Positions 13,310 through 26,400 of a stretch of DNA of 64,000 bases are shown here, in pieces. How positions within the stretch are numbered: position 1 is the first letter of the stretch; each line of letters opens with the position of its first letter. Both the position numbers and the translations under genes were made by a program. The notes under the pieces were generated by a model. That model saw nothing but the letters and a program-made list of their open reading frames with translations. It did no database searches and was not told the origin of the DNA. Source of the DNA: Hemibagrus wyckioides (taxonomy: Eukaryota; Chordata; Actinopteri; Siluriformes; Bagridae); the NCBI RefSeq assembly GCF_019097595.1, contig NC_080716.1:26483401-26547400 (forward strand), read 5' to 3'.

Positions 13310-13593
13310 GCCCTTTGGCGATGTGATATGGAGGATGTTGGGTTAGGTTTAGATTTAAGGATAAGCTGTTAACTGTAACTGCTCTTATACCAGCTGTTCA
13401 GACACTACTTACAGCTGCAAGGCAAATCAATATCATATCGTTTCTATGGTAACGGCTGTCTTACAGTGGCTCAGTTTGGTGGAAGTGGAAGTTTTCAGTG
13501 AGGAGACGCTTATTTATCACTTTATGGAAGGAGTCTCCAGGGTCAGTGCTTTGGAAAGGTCTGTAAGTTTTCCATTACTGGAACGTCTACCCA

Positions 13594-13905
13594 TCCCTCC
13601 ATCCTGCCATCCATCACTTTCTACATCCATCCATCCTTCCATCTTGTCATTTATCCAGCCATCCATCCATCCATCTATATATCCCTCCATCCACCCTGCC
13701 ATCCATCCTGCCATCCATCCATCCATCCATCCGTCCATTTATCCATCCATCCATCCATTTCTTGTCCCACTTATTCTACACAGGGTCCCAGGGGATTTGG
13801 GGCTGAATTTCTCAGGGGACACCCAGGACCCATCACACACACACACACACACACACACTATAGACAATTCAGCGAAGGCAATCAGCCTAAAAACCTTTCC
13901 TACAG
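13594..13905 (-). mobile_element. SINE-type repeat with expanded (CATC)n tail
   Basis: CATC repeats (13594-13760) are followed by the body of a fish SINE-type repeat that recurs in this window: a cccacttattctacacagggtc segment, a ggggac-acccaggac segment, a CA run, then agacaattca and caatcagcct. In minus orientation this is the tail end, with the ggatgg repeat forming the 3' tail. The tRNA-like head is absent, so the copy is 5'-truncated. The 185-codon open frame over it is a repeat artefact. Confidence 0.75.
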
Positions 13906-14973
13906 TCTACAAAATTAAGTGCAACACCGTGCCTCAAGCCCACACAGGAAAGTCTTCAGAAATAAAAACGTCAATGTGTTTTTTCTGTAACTTGACAACA
14001 TAGTTGCTTTTTTTCTTTACAAAAGATGAAAAGAAAACCAGGTTTGTGAGGGAATTTTTTTATAACCGCCACAAACACAAATATGTCATAATATGAACAT
14101 TTTTCATGGCCGATCCAGAGCGTTAAACAATCATAAACAGATTAGAACAAGTTAGAAACTGTGGTGATATTATAGGAATACATGGCTTCAGGATGTGCTA
14201 TTATTGGAAAATAATCAACTTCAGGGCTGTAACAGTGACACAGTTTCACATCTTGACACAACATACCATTTCTATGATTTCATTCCTCATATAAAACAGC
14301 AGTCTGTAGAAAAGTTTTTTAAATTAAATTCACATGAGGTCAGCACTTGATATTTCAGAAGCTTGCACTTAGCAAATGAATATTCTGTCAGCGTTTTTGC
14401 TCCATTTTATTGTAATAAATCATAACGCAAACAGGAAAAGTAGAAATATGATTGCATGAAACTATTTTGGTCTCAGGTAACTCCCCCCCCCGTGTACAAC
14501 TCAGCAATTAAAAGAAAAGAAAAGTAGAAGTTGTGTATCCTAAATCCTGCCATTTAAGACAGATTTGGCTCAAAAGCCTACTGCTGATGTTCACCTCCTG
14601 CTACGATACGGATCCATTCACAGAGCCGTGATGAAGCCAACATGTGAGAAAACACGAGCATGATGCTGTGCCTGTAACGAGTGATTCAAGAAACAAGAAA
14701 ATGGCTGAACTTTACTTCATATTCTACACATTATGTATTCCTCTGTGTTTGTGTGTGAAGATCAGAGGGTTTCTCATGGAAGAAAATGCCTCAAGACTAT
14801 AGCAACAACAAAATCTTTCTTTGTTTTTATTCACGATGAAAGGAAAAAAGAAAGGAAAAACGAAATGCAGAATAAGAATTATTTTAACTTTTTTAAATCT
14901 GTGATGAGGAAAAAAAAAAAAGTCCTTTATGTTCTGTCCAAAATCTGCTGAAATTAAGGGCTCACTCAAAAAC

Positions 14974-14974
14974 A

Positions 14975-15009
<35 letters not shown>

Positions 15010-15012
15010 ATA
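14974..15012. repeat. (AAAT)n microsatellite
   Basis: About 9 AAAT units. Confidence 0.95.
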
Positions 15013-15059
15013 TCAGGGGGAAAAATACAAAAAAAATTGATCTAATTACAAGAGTAAAT

Positions 15060-15098
15060 AATGATAATAATAATAATAATAATAACAATAATAATAAC

Positions 15099-15151
<53 letters not shown>
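15060..15151. repeat. (ATA)n microsatellite with rare CA interruptions
   Basis: About 30 ATA units with two aac interruptions. The poly-leucine frame on the other strand is an artefact. Confidence 0.97.
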
Positions 15152-15154
<3 letters not shown>

Positions 15155-15295
15155 CAAAAAATAAGTAAGTAAAGTTTAGTGGATGCTGGGTCTAAAAAAG
15201 TATGGAATTAGAAAATAATCAATGACAGTGTAGTGTTATGTTTGATGTGATCACATTGAGTTCCAACCCTGCAGTTGATTAGGATCAAAATGAAC

Positions 15296-15350
15296 ACAGA
15301 CACACATACACCCACACACACAAACACACACACACATACACACACACACC
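15296..15350. repeat. Imperfect (CA)n microsatellite
   Basis: CA repeats broken by ccc, aaa and ata steps. Confidence 0.9.
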
Positions 15351-15941
15351 TTCACACATTACACCTAGTCTGCATTTCACTCCAGCATCCCAGTCAAGGC
15401 CAGATCAAGGTAAACAACTTTGCTTGAGACTTCAATTTCCACATGGATTCTAACTGAACTGATCAAATCGCATGGAAAATGATGAAATGCTTCATAAATT
15501 CAGGGAAACAGCTGTCTCTGATGCACCTGTCAGTGCTCTCCGAGTCAAGATGGGCGGAGTAACAAAGTGTAGAAATCCACCGGTGGCTGCACTGCCTTTC
15601 CGCAGCACAATGCCTTGTTATTGTGCGACTGACCCGAGGCCTGAGAGACAACGAGCTGACTGTTGAACACCCGGAGAAAAACAAGGCTTTCACGTCGGAA
15701 CGGCGGCCCACCAGCAGCTGTCATTTCCCTCCACTTATTCAATTTGCCAGCGGAAATTTAATAGGCCGCACAAGGAAAACCGCTCATTTACAAAAGCTAC
15801 AAAGCCTCATAGGCTGTAATTATGAGTGCGGCAGAATTTACGAGGGCTCCGATGCTCTGTGAACTACATGCGCCGACTCGGCACTCGGGATCTAGCCGAC
15901 TTTCCGGCGCGACTTTGCTTGCTTATGCTGGCGTTCCTTTC

Positions 15942-15964
15942 ACACACACACACACACACACACA
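15942..15964. repeat. (CA)n microsatellite
   Basis: About 11 CA units. The DNA on its left (15480-15940) is low-repeat with moderate CpG, but no gene is recognised there. Confidence 0.95.
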
Positions 15965-16427
15965 GAGAACGATATTAGCACACAGGTTGAAAAAGCTCAT
16001 GAGAAAAGCTGAAATAATCAGCTATAAAATCTGTCCCTCTCTATATTAAATCCCCAATACCCACACGGCAAATCTCCTCTATCCGCTCGCCGAGCTGTGC
16101 ACTTCAACCAGCAAAAAAAAAAAAAAAAAAAAACGGCTGGGGAAATCAATTCAACCGAGCCGACATGTAAGCACTGGTTTTCCGAGATCAGAAAGCACCC
16201 TTTTCAAACGTTCAAGTGGAAACAACACCCGATGCACAGTATCTCTGAAAAAAAATAAATAAATAAAAAAAATAAAATAAATAAAACCATCGTCAGGGGT
16301 TTTGATGGGTTTTCACACTCACGCTCTGTGTAAACAACATGAGATCCAAGTCTGAAAAGTATGCGTGGCCTGTGAGTGGGAAGGAGGGTGGGGTCATGTT
16401 CCTTTGTGGCCTCCCACGAAGATGAGA

Positions 16428-16433
<6 letters not shown>

Positions 16434-16462
<29 letters not shown>
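16434..16462. repeat. (CA)n microsatellite
   Basis: About 14 uninterrupted CA units. Confidence 0.97.
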
Positions 16463-16465
<3 letters not shown>

Positions 16466-16771
16466 AGCTGAATTCTTTCCACAACTGACCCACAGCAAGA
16501 CTGTTTTTTTGTAGCCTCATAAACTATGAATTGCTCATTGTTATGACTGCACTTCAGCAGAAGATATAAGCAATAAAACACTTGAGGTCATGCTGTCGTA
16601 GGAAAATAATCAGTGAGATGGTGTGATGCAGCTACTTTTCTTATTTTCTTATGACATCATCAGATCACGTAGTTCTTAGAATTATCTTACAAATATTTTA
16701 AACGAATATCACATCAAATTTTTTTTTATCCATTTATAGCTACATACAATCGTGTAGATCAGGTAATGATG

Positions 16772-17476
16772 CAGGGTTGCCAGGTCAGCAGTTTTCACAT
16801 GTAACTGAGCTACTTTTAAACTATGGGGCAGTAAAGAGTAATGAGGTTTCTGTAATAATGGAGGGGATACTGGTATGGAGACTGGGTTTCCATGGTAACA
16901 GATTAGCAGGTCACTCCAGGATTGTTGCTAGTTTCAAGTGAAAGATCATATGGTATATTCGAAAGCATTTTCCAGCTATTAAAACATAATAATAGTTTAC
17001 TCATAAATAATTTAGAAATAAAGAATTTCCACTTTACTGAATGATTGTGTTCAGCTGGTATTTTATTTATAAAAGCAGATTATGTTTAGAATTTCTTCTA
17101 TATAGTGAGTTAACTTAAAATGCATAACAGTGACAGGAAAACATGTGTTTTAGACACAGGACTGGAATATAGTTAGAGTTTTTGGCTAGTTTTTAGCTAG
17201 TGTAATTAGTCATTGGGCTAGATCCATGCACGATTTTTAGCTAGTGTTTGGGCTAGTGTAAATGCTAATTTGGCTAGTGTTTTGCTAGTTTTTGAGTTAA
17301 TGTTTGGGATAAACTTTGGGCTTGTTTTTTGCTAGTTTAATTGGTCAGTGGACTAGATTTGTGCTACGTTTTTAGCTAGTATTTGGGATAATTTTATGAC
17401 TAGTTCAGTTGATCACTGCACTAGCTTTTGGGGTTGTTCTTGATTCAAATGGTTTTGCACAGATCTGGCAACCCTG
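16772..17476. mobile_element. Non-autonomous DNA transposon with terminal inverted repeats
   Basis: The left end cagggttgccaggtc (16772-16786) and right end gatctggcaaccctg (17462-17476) are inverted repeats matching at 14 of 15 positions. The element is about 705 bp and has no open frame for a transposase. Its right third (about 17175-17440) is a degenerate tandem array of GCTAGT-rich units. Termini of the CAGGGTTGCCAG type occur on fish DNA transposons, but I do not assign a superfamily. No clear target-site duplication is visible, so the exact borders may be a few bases off. Confidence 0.65.
17175..17440. repeat. GCTAGT-rich degenerate minisatellite inside the transposon
   Basis: The gtaattagtcattgggctag segment near 17202 recurs as a taattggtcagtggactag segment near 17337 (period about 135) and again as a cagttgatcactgcactag segment near 17406, about half that distance. 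This suggests a basic unit of about 67 bp. Each is followed or preceded by tttttagctagt-type words. Confidence 0.6.
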
Positions 17477-18048
17477 GTCCATGAGACACATTGCTGTTCT
17501 CACTTATGTTACAGCAACACCAAGCACCCAGTCCTCTGACTACGGAGTTCCTAACACTTCCAGAAACATTAAATAAACGCCTCCTTAATGAATATTTCAT
17601 ACTTTAACGATCCTGTTAAATAACAACACTTTTTAAAATCATTCAAATGCAAGTTGTTACTATAGAAACAGTAGTGAGAGCTTAAAATGCTAAGCTATAA
17701 TAAAACGTATCAACCCTTTCCAGTAATTCATCTACACTTTCTACACTTTTACCAGCGTAGTGACTCGGCTGCTATTCACTTCTGTTTGTTCAGCCGTAGG
17801 GAAAAAAAAACGTGTTCGTAAATTCTGTGAGCGAGTCTCAAAGAAAAGAAACTATGCTGTCACCTAGGTGAGCTTTAGAGCTGCTCAAACAGTCAGTCAC
17901 CGAGTCCAGACGGCTGCTCTCCATGTCAGCAGAGCTACTGCCTGAAACAGAGACCAGGCCATGAAGTAAGAGAAGACAACTGCTACTGAAGTTTTCCAGC
18001 CTCACCTGCAGCCTCACCTGCCAAAGGTTACCATGTGTGTACTTACTT

Positions 18049-18051
18049 ACA

Positions 18052-18099
<48 letters not shown>

Positions 18100-18126
18100 G
18101 CGAGGGAGACAAAGAGAGAGAGAATA
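18049..18126. repeat. (GA)n microsatellite
   Basis: GA repeats with ca and cg interruptions. Serine/leucine frames on the minus strand are artefacts. Confidence 0.95.
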
Positions 18127-18959
18127 AGAGAGAGAGAATAAGAAAAAGAGGGCGGGGATGGAGGCAGGTTGTGGCGATGACGACAATGGTAAGATTAAGA
18201 GAATAAAACAGATCATCTGCTGTACAAATCCATCTTTCCACATTTTGTCCGTGTTCATTCCCATTGCCAATTGATCCATGTCTAATCTAAGCAGCTTCAC
18301 TAAACTCATTTGATGGCAGGATCTCTAAAGAACCAAACATGGACATATGAGTGGAGCCAAAAGCACTGGACAAATCATGTGATCATCACTGCATCATGAT
18401 TTCACAGTAAATAAATAAACACTGTAAGGCTGTACTACTTTAAAAAATAATGTGCAAAAATAGAATTTCTTGGTTCAAATTTTGGCCTTTTTCAATAAAA
18501 AGATTTTCCAAATGACTACTCAAAAAATGTAGTTCTTCAAATTTCATTCACATGGAGAAAAATAAATAAACAACATGAAATTAGACTAGCTGAATAATGA
18601 TGGTCAGTTAGTTAGTTATTGTTTTAAGCAACAGCTAACTCGTATAGTGGATACTCCACGTAGACCAAATAAAACAAATTAAGGTGGAGTTTTCTGTAGT
18701 GATATTTATTTGATTGTTTGTTTGCTTGCTTGCTTATTTATCTGTCTATCTTGTTTTGTTTTTGTTTTTTTGTTAGTTTGTTTTTTTGATAAGGAGTTTT
18801 TTTTTGATAACAGCTGCCTGTAAGGTAACGCTTTCAAAAACTGCAAAGTCAAGAAACAAGGAAAGAAAGACAAAAAAGACAGAGAAAGATCTGCACTATC
18901 CAGAAGATGAGTGTGTGCGTTGGAGGAGTGGGAGTGGAGTAGGAGATGAACAGAGAGAA

Positions 18960-19330
18960 GGCTTTGCATCCTTAATGAGCTGGATGTTTCCATGTCTACC
19001 ATCGCCAGGTCGATCAAATTACCTCCTGGCGCTTTGCTGTGCTCACAACCCAATGTGTGTATTACGTTCCATAAACAAGGACAATTACGCCGTTTCCTCG
19101 CTCCGTGCAGGAAATTCGACTGCGAACACGCAGGGGTTAGGACAGTACAAAAATCAACAACCATCAACAAGCGATCGTGAAGGAGTTTGTGTGTCGTCTT
19201 GAACTGCTTATTGCACTGTTAAACCTGCCTCGCCTCAAAGTGGCCCGAGCCGGAGCAGTTAGCGTGGGCCAAGAGCCGGGCTTTAATTCAGGCCGTGTCA
19301 TGTTTAGTGGAGGAGGAGAGGAACGACGAG
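18960..19330. other. Candidate conserved non-coding block
   Basis: Low-repeat, balanced sequence with a run of CpG-containing words (19080-19130) and a ccttaatgag homeodomain-type core. The open frames are short and domain-free. Regulatory function is a guess from composition. Confidence 0.22.
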
Positions 19331-19515
19331 GCGACCCGTTTTAGATTTATGTTGTCATTTGGGTCGGTAAAGGATGTTAAGCAGAAGCAGTGCCCCTTCT
19401 GGCTAGATGCCTCCTCCTGCACTCCAGACCGTAATTGGACCGTACACATACCAGACCATGCAGATGTGGTCTATCACGGTATCCTGAGCTAGTGTATATT
19501 TGAAGCAGCTCTCCA

Positions 19516-19556
19516 AACACACACACACACACACATGCACACACACACACACACAA
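19516..19556. repeat. (CA)n microsatellite
   Basis: CA repeats with one tg interruption. Confidence 0.95.
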
Positions 19557-20103
19557 GCTTGTACTGTAATGTTTCCTGCTCATGGCTTCTGGTTTGTGTC
19601 ACAGTAAACACTGATGCCAGCAGAGCTGATAGGAGGCCCAGTGACATCAGTGTGTAAGATGGAGGAGTTTTTCTTCACTTGGCGCTCTGGAAACAGCAGC
19701 TGGTCAATCAATAGAGCTAAAAAGAGAACCTGGAGATGACCCTGTATTCTAAATACGGGGAATATCCAATTCTCGATTCTGATTGGTTTGAAAGGTTTCT
19801 ATAGCAATCCAATAAAATTGTTTATTACTTAAAAAAAAACGAAACAAAAAGGTGTATTGTGATGTCATATTACCATAAAATCGATATTATATTATATCGT
19901 CATTACAGCGTTACTTTTCATTACAGTTGCTCATGCTTTCCTTCCCATCTTCTGTGCAACTCAGCACTGCTGTAAATTAAAGCTTGCCCTTGATGTGTTC
20001 TCTCCAGATTTAAATAAATTAAATGAAATGAAAGATCACAGAGAGGGAGGCACTGACAAGTGAGGTCTTCAGAGCTGGGGATGAAGCTCCTGGAAACTTT
20101 CCA

Positions 20104-20138
20104 GCACACACACACACACACACACAAACACACACACT
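20104..20138. repeat. (CA)n microsatellite
   Basis: CA repeats with one aa interruption. Confidence 0.95.
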
Positions 20139-21026
20139 CTCACAAGATCTTCTATTACATAAATCAACGTGATGTTCTCTGTGTCTGGTGGAGGTCTCCG
20201 ACTCGATAGCCTCTCTCGGAGGAATTAATGGAGGAGCAACAGAGTAACTCGTCCACCTCTAACTCGTCGGAGCGCTAGACATTGCTAGACGACTCGAGGG
20301 AAAGAGAAACGACTCGGCCCAGAGCGACGTTATCTTCAGGTATCGCTCTAAATCCTGAATCTGGAGCCCCATCAATTATTCTCCATCAGTCATTTATCTG
20401 GACTCAGAGTGACAGAGGAGGTCAGAGCTGAAGGTCGGAAGGCCAGCATGAACCATCCATCATGGAAGAGGTAGGAGGAGGGAAAAAAACAGAGATGGGC
20501 AGACTAGAAAAAGGCTGGAGACAAAAGAAAAGAGAGGAGGAAGAAGTATGTGTCCGTTTGGAAATGCAGCTGTGAAACCCAAGCCCCGGGTGGGAAGTGT
20601 TTGATCGCTGTTTCTCTGCCTCCCAGGGAGGAAGCAGACCTTTGTTCGTGTGGTTACAAGATCAGGGTCAATTACTATCATCTACCACTTTCACCGTCAC
20701 CTCCATACCACAGCTAAATCCATCAGGGCTTGAAAATGGAAGGGGGCTTTTTTTATTTATATATATCTAATTATTTCACTAGCACTGTGTGTGTATTATA
20801 ATGTACATGATCTCACTCATTGCATGATTTTATCTTCTACTGTCATCCTGCATTCCTTGAGATTCGCTACTTCAGTGGATCATTGTGTTTTCTTCCCGTT
20901 TCCCTGCACCTGGCTTGCCTCAAACAGAAAGCAATTACCTGATGAGCTGAATCAGATGAGTGGGAGAAAGACAAAAAAAAAAGTGCAGGGATTGAGAAAT
21001 CACAGCACAGACCATTATTTCTGACC

Positions 21027-21070
21027 TCCTCCTCCTCCTTCTCCTTCTCCTTCTTCTCCTTCTTGTTCTT
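21027..21070. repeat. (CTC/CTT)n polypyrimidine tract
   Basis: Imperfect CTC/CTT trinucleotide run on the plus strand. Confidence 0.85.
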
Positions 21071-22164
21071 TTCCAGGTGATGAGCTCATTGTTGATTTAT
21101 TATGGCAGCCTGTGTCCTGCAAGTGTCATGCATGGAGCTCCAAACGCTCCAGGAGACAGGCGGTGCCAGCGTGGAAACCTGATGCCCTGATTCAAAGAAC
21201 AAACAGTCGTGCCAAAGAGAGCCACACCCTGCTCCGTACACGTCAAAGAAACCACAACTAAAAGAGAGGAAAAGAATAAGAGAGAAGGATTTGCTGGTTG
21301 AATTGTTTCCTGGTTATGTGTTTGACGAAGGCTTCGGGTGGGGAAGAAGAGCTGATCAACAGCCTACACGATGAGCAACTGAGACGTGGGGGGTGGAAAG
21401 GAGAGAGCAACAGAGCAAGACACAAGAGGTATGGAAATAATCATAAAAGTGATATATTTTTATACACCAAAGCACTCAGCTGCTAGATCAATCGAAGCAG
21501 AAGGGTTAAGACGAAAGAACAAGAAGCCCCCAAGACAATCAGCCGGGTGCAAGATACAGAAACATCACACAGCACAGGGTTAAAGATCATACATGAACAT
21601 CTGCGAGGAGAAGAAGCTGGACGTTCTGTATACGCCAAATATGAGGAACCTAACTCAGAGTAGTAGAAAAATAACAAAGCTCTAACAGATCCTGTGGGAC
21701 TTCCATATCTGGACAGACAAACAAGTAATAGAGGAGAAAGCAGGCACAGTGATAATAGACAGAAGAGGCAATCCCAAGACAGAACGAAGCTGGAGAATTA
21801 CCAGGAAGTGGACCTCACGAACGCTGAAGGTTAAATGCAAGGTTATCCCGTTAATGACATCAACATTCAGAGCCGTGAGCTTGGCCGCTGGAGATAATCC
21901 AAGATATTTACATTCGCGTTTACATTTTCAGCATTTTGGCAGACGGCCTCGCTCAGACTGACTTCCTGAAGTCTCCATTAAAAACACAACAGAAACTTCA
22001 TTCAACGTGTTGCAGGAACCAGTGACCCTGAGATTAAGGTCTCGTCTATACAATTCCATTATTATTTCCATCAGCATTTTCAAAAATATCCCTGTCCACG
22101 AGAAAAAGACGACTCGATTGAGCATGCCATAATAGTGCTAGCATGACGTAAACAGCCATTTATT

Positions 22165-22262
22165 TCTTTGTCATGTCACACTCCACAGCGGTGGTTAATG
22201 GTTCATATGAAAGTAGACACTCAGGGCTTTAAGAATTTTGTAGTTTTTGTACATCCGTGTAC
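22165..22262 (+). repeat. Unclassified interspersed repeat, family X copy 1
   Basis: It contains tgtcatgtcacactccacag, ggtggttaatgg, atgaaagtagacactcaggg and a gaattttgtagtttttg segment. The same ordered words occur near 34.76-34.84 kb (plus) and 52.07-52.15 kb (minus). I know no family name for it. This copy is a fragment. Confidence 0.65.
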
Positions 22263-23299
22263 TGAGCTATCATACACACACCCACACAAATACATTTGCC
22301 TACAACTTCTGAAGCTATAAGCATTAAGACCATCTTGAGCAGCACTTTGTTTGCCCAGCTAATGAAGGGCATCCCTGGACATTATGCACTACACATCAAT
22401 TCCACTACCTTTCCCTTTATTATTGAAGTGTCCTCCTTTCTAAATTGTCCTTCATGTGATTACATAGAAAGGAAGGTAGAAATCTTGCGGTGTAAAGCGT
22501 AACGAGAAGCACAGAGATGGACCGAGCAAAAAAAGGACAGAGAATGAAAGAGCGTGCACAGGAGAAAGAGAAATAGAAGAAGAAGGAGCTAGAGGGGTCC
22601 AAATAAAAGGGACATTGAGTTGCTCGGTGGACTGGCAGCTCAACAACGGCAGAGCAGTGCATACTGGGCCTCTTTGTAGAGGAGGAGACACAAGATCAAG
22701 CCAAACAGCCTTCACCCCTCACAGAAAGAAAAAAAATAAGAAGAAGAAGAAGAAGGAGCGAGGAGGGGAAAAACCACCAGAAAAAGAATGAGGAGGAGAG
22801 AAAACACACAAGGAAGCTTTTTACTAGAATAAACATTTCTCTGCAAAGTGTTGATCTGCTGTCTGCCAAGTGCCAGGCTGCTCTCGCTTTCTTTTGTCTG
22901 CCGCTTCCCTCCCCCATCTACATTGACTGGAGCAGAAAGCCAGGTCAGCACTGCTATTTCTACTCCCTCTCATTAGACGTGCAGGTCGTAGAACTCTCTC
23001 TGCGCAGCAACATGAAGGTAAATCAAATTCAGCCCGCAAAAATGTGGACTAGGTTAGCACAGACCCTCGGTGTGCCTCTGTGTGAGAAGGAGGCAGGTCT
23101 GTACAAGAAAAAGCAAGCGAGGCACAAATGTGGCATATCAAATGTTCGTCCCATGATGCCGTCCCCTCCTGCGGTGACACAGGTGCATTTCACAATCATA
23201 TACCCGACAAAGAGGCTTCATTTTCATGAGCAGACACTACAGCTGGAAAATGACTGTCATCTCTGGGTGTACAAAATTATGGCTTGTGGTGAGAGCAGC

Positions 23300-23318
23300 A
23301 GAGATTGAGTGAGAGTGA

Positions 23319-23360
<42 letters not shown>

Positions 23361-23365
23361 GAGAA
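23300..23365. repeat. (GA)n microsatellite
   Basis: GA repeats with gt and ca interruptions. Confidence 0.95.
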
Positions 23366-23756
23366 AGGGAGCAAGAGAGAGACAGGAACTACAATAGAGT
23401 GGAGTTCAGATGTTGCCTCTTTTTTCGATTTTGATGCGGAGATGGCTAAAACATGTGATGGATCATGTGAAATTTGACCAAGTGGCAAATGGAGAGGAAG
23501 TGAGTGAGCAGAGGATGGTTGAGGGGGTTGGGGAGGGGGGGGGTCACTTGATAGAACTCTCAGCGGACACAAACCTGCCAGCCTTGTGGGCCGAGAGAGC
23601 CGAGGCGGGCTAATTATATGCCAAGGGCAAACAGGCTCGCACCCAACAACAAAAAAAGAAGGTGAAGTAGATAAAAAAACTGTAAGGTAGAATCTCATTC
23701 GACTGCCTAATGTCAGTGTCACTCACATTCTCTGCTTCCGATAACGAGCTGAGAGC

Positions 23757-23808
23757 CAAGAGAGAAAGAGATAGAGAGGGAGAGAGAGAGAGAGGGAGAG
23801 CGAGAGAA
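23757..23808. repeat. (GA)n microsatellite
   Basis: Imperfect GA repeats. Confidence 0.92.
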
Positions 23809-24261
23809 CACATGGGGGGAAGAGGCAGGCTAACATTCATGCTAACAGCTTTATCAGTAGCGGGACATTCCAAACGTCCTGTGCTGCCTCAACCCAGGCA
23901 AGACACTGTCCAGACTGCCTGCTGTGATAAGAATGCAAAAGCCAAGGTGGTCAAACATGAATAAAATAATAGCTCTCACAGCTCGGTAAAGGTCACTGAC
24001 CTTAAAAGGAGCTCACCAATTAGCCGCACTGGCTATGCCACTCTCAAAGCGTTAAGGTCTGGCCGTGTCATGAATACGTGGTGCTGAAACACAAGGGGCA
24101 CCCAAGCTGCCAAAAGGTGATACACTCAACTCTAACTGTTAAAGGTGTACTGAAATAACTGGGTGAGAGGACAACTGAGGGACCATTTCTTTTCTGTTGC
24201 AATTATGAAAATTAAAAGTAAACACAGGCAAAGTGACCGACATTGTCTGAATTTGTGAATT

Positions 24262-24520
24262 TCTTCCATCCAGCTATGAATTTTCTGTATCCTACACATC
24301 CTATCCTGGATTCTCTCCTGGGGAACTCAGGGCACAAGGAATGGGACATGCTGGATGGTGTACCAACCATCGTAGGGCACAATCACACACATACTCACTC
24401 ACTTCAGACAATTTATGGAGATGCCAATCTACCTAAAATGCATGTTTGTGGACTGAAGGAAGAAAACAAGAGTACCCAGAAGAAACCCTAACCTGCAGGT
24501 ATGAGGCAAACCCGAAGCCA
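24262..24520 (-). mobile_element. SINE-type repeat, minus orientation
   Basis: Matches the recurrent SINE body in the minus direction: tcctacacatcctatcctgg, aactcagggcacaagg, gtaccaacca, gggcacaatcacacac, agacaattta, ttgtggactga-gga and gagtacccagaagaaacc. The head is degraded after 24490. No coding capacity. Confidence 0.75.
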
Positions 24521-24532
24521 CAGGGTCATGCA

Positions 24533-24705
24533 GGACCTGGAGTCTAACCAGTGGACTCAGAGCACAAGGTCGGGGACACTCTGGGCAGGGTACCAACCAA
24601 TCACCGGACACAACTGCACACACACTCACACACTACGGACAATCTAGAGATGCTAGAGTACCCAGAGGAAACCACAACCCCAGTTATGATGCAAACCATG
24701 CAGTT
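24533..24705 (-). mobile_element. Second SINE-type fragment, minus orientation
   Basis: Starts again at the tcagagcacaaggtcgggga part of the SINE body and runs through gtaccaaccaatcac, cacaactgcacacacac, acggacaatctagag and gagtacccagaggaaacc. It lies directly after the copy at 24262-24520 in the same orientation, as either a tandem insertion or a partial duplication. Confidence 0.72.
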
Positions 24706-26400
24706 TATCCAAAATTTGCTAATTCTATGCTGAAAAAAGCCTCAATCTTGTTACTCAAGTGCAAAATGCTCTTTGTTTGTCAGCAAAGAAACCACTTAGT
24801 ACATTTTATGAAGGTAAATTCATACCTGCATGGTACATTTTTAAGACTAAGGCTAAAAGACACCCCAATCCTCAAGACACCCATTTTGTATTTATTATAT
24901 ACAATAAACAATCTCACAATAAGCTCATCTTTTGTTTAATAGATGCTTCAACAAAAAATTATACGGCTGTCGTTGCAGACCGGAGTGACTCGATACATGT
25001 CCGATGACCATGAGTTCAATACCCTCAATAAACTACAGCCTATAAAAAGCACGTCTCAAAGGGCCGATGTTTCCGTGCTGTCTTTACAAAATATCTGGAA
25101 TAATATAATTATGTGAGACATAACTTGTTTGAAAAGACATTTCAAGATCCACCATAAATCAGCGGCTGTACTTTATCCCGTCAAAACGCAACATCTGTCT
25201 TTTTAAGGGGGACGAAATAAAAGACGAGTACATAAAGCCATATGGTCTATTGCTGTAACTTGTTCCAAATGTTCTCTTCTTTCTTTTTGGGGAAAAAATA
25301 CAGTGAAGATTTAGACTTAAACTGTCAGGAATCAGTGTCATGATCTCCCCATCGGTCTATAAACAAGAGAGTGGCAATAGACTACAAACAGATGAAAAAT
25401 ATCGTCTGAATATTCATGCTACTTCATGAGTTTCTGATGAAAATCACAATACATGAATAATGCATTCAGTACAATGATCATCGTGCAATGCAGACGTGTT
25501 AACATAGTGAGAGACAAAGCAGTGACACATTTAACAGGCACAATTAAGCTCTGCTAAGAAAGACAAATGGTTAAAGTCATTAGTTGTTAGGTTTTTTTCT
25601 AAAATAAACCTGACAAAAATAGAGCACGTTTAAACCTTCAGGAGACATGCAAAACACAACGTAATGGACGTCAAACATGGTACAGGATGGTAGAAGCAAC
25701 AGAGCGTCATAAATGTAGCCACAGGAATGTGACGAGGATTCGTCACGACACTGTCCAATGAAGACACAGAGCCCTGATTCTACACATCCATCAGCGGGAT
25801 CTTTTACCGACATGCAACCTTCATTACAATGTATTGATCCTCCTGTAGACCATGAACTCATCAATTTGTTCCCTTCTTTTCCCTCAAGAAGTGAAAATCA
25901 CACCTTGCAAAAAAACAAGTGCAGTTAGCATTTCTGGCCCAGAAACCCTAGACATTGTGGCCTGGATCAAAAAAGAAACATTTCCGCAGTCAGGTCATTC
26001 TTCATGTGTGGATGTAAAGACAGAAGAGAATGAAGATTTAACCAAAAGGTGGAGTGAACACAATAAGAAGGAGGGAGCAACTGAGATCAGCTACTGAGTC
26101 AGTGGCTTTATTGGGAGCTGTGTGAGCTGAAGTCATGGATCTTGTTTCTCCCTGATGTCTTACAGCGTGTCACATTTGGAATCAAAATCGAATCCATCTC
26201 CCGCCGATACTGCAGTTGTTTTTAAGCGGCAGGATGTGCAAGGCCACATGTGCGCCATCCGTCTTCTGACAACCGAAAGCCTGACAATGCTACACTGCAG
26301 ATCCCAGGCCCGATTTGATCAGGCCCTGAAGTTACCATTTTTCCCTCTGTAGTCAAAGCATAGTCATGTCATTAGACAAGGTCTCGGCGTTATATGATTT
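24706..26400. other. Non-genic sequence
   Basis: No repeat or exon can be supported. A pyrimidine-rich acceptor-like site precedes 26167 on the plus strand, but the following frame has no domain, no matching donor and lies on the strand opposite to the one supported gene. Confidence 0.4.

Noticed and set aside
13446..14003. 185-codon plus-strand frame rich in His-Pro-Ser-Ile
   Set aside because: Runs through a CATC microsatellite and a SINE fragment; repeat artefact.
15463..15862. Overlapping frames on both strands in a CpG-bearing stretch
   Set aside because: Four mutually overlapping frames, none with a domain. More consistent with moderate-GC non-coding DNA.
25852..26097. 81-codon plus-strand frame with a plausible-looking globular composition
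   Set aside because: No recognisable domain, no splice or promoter context, and length within chance expectation.
26155..26352. Possible plus-strand exon after an acceptor-like tcttacag
   Set aside because: No domain, no convincing donor, and wrong strand relative to the only supported gene.
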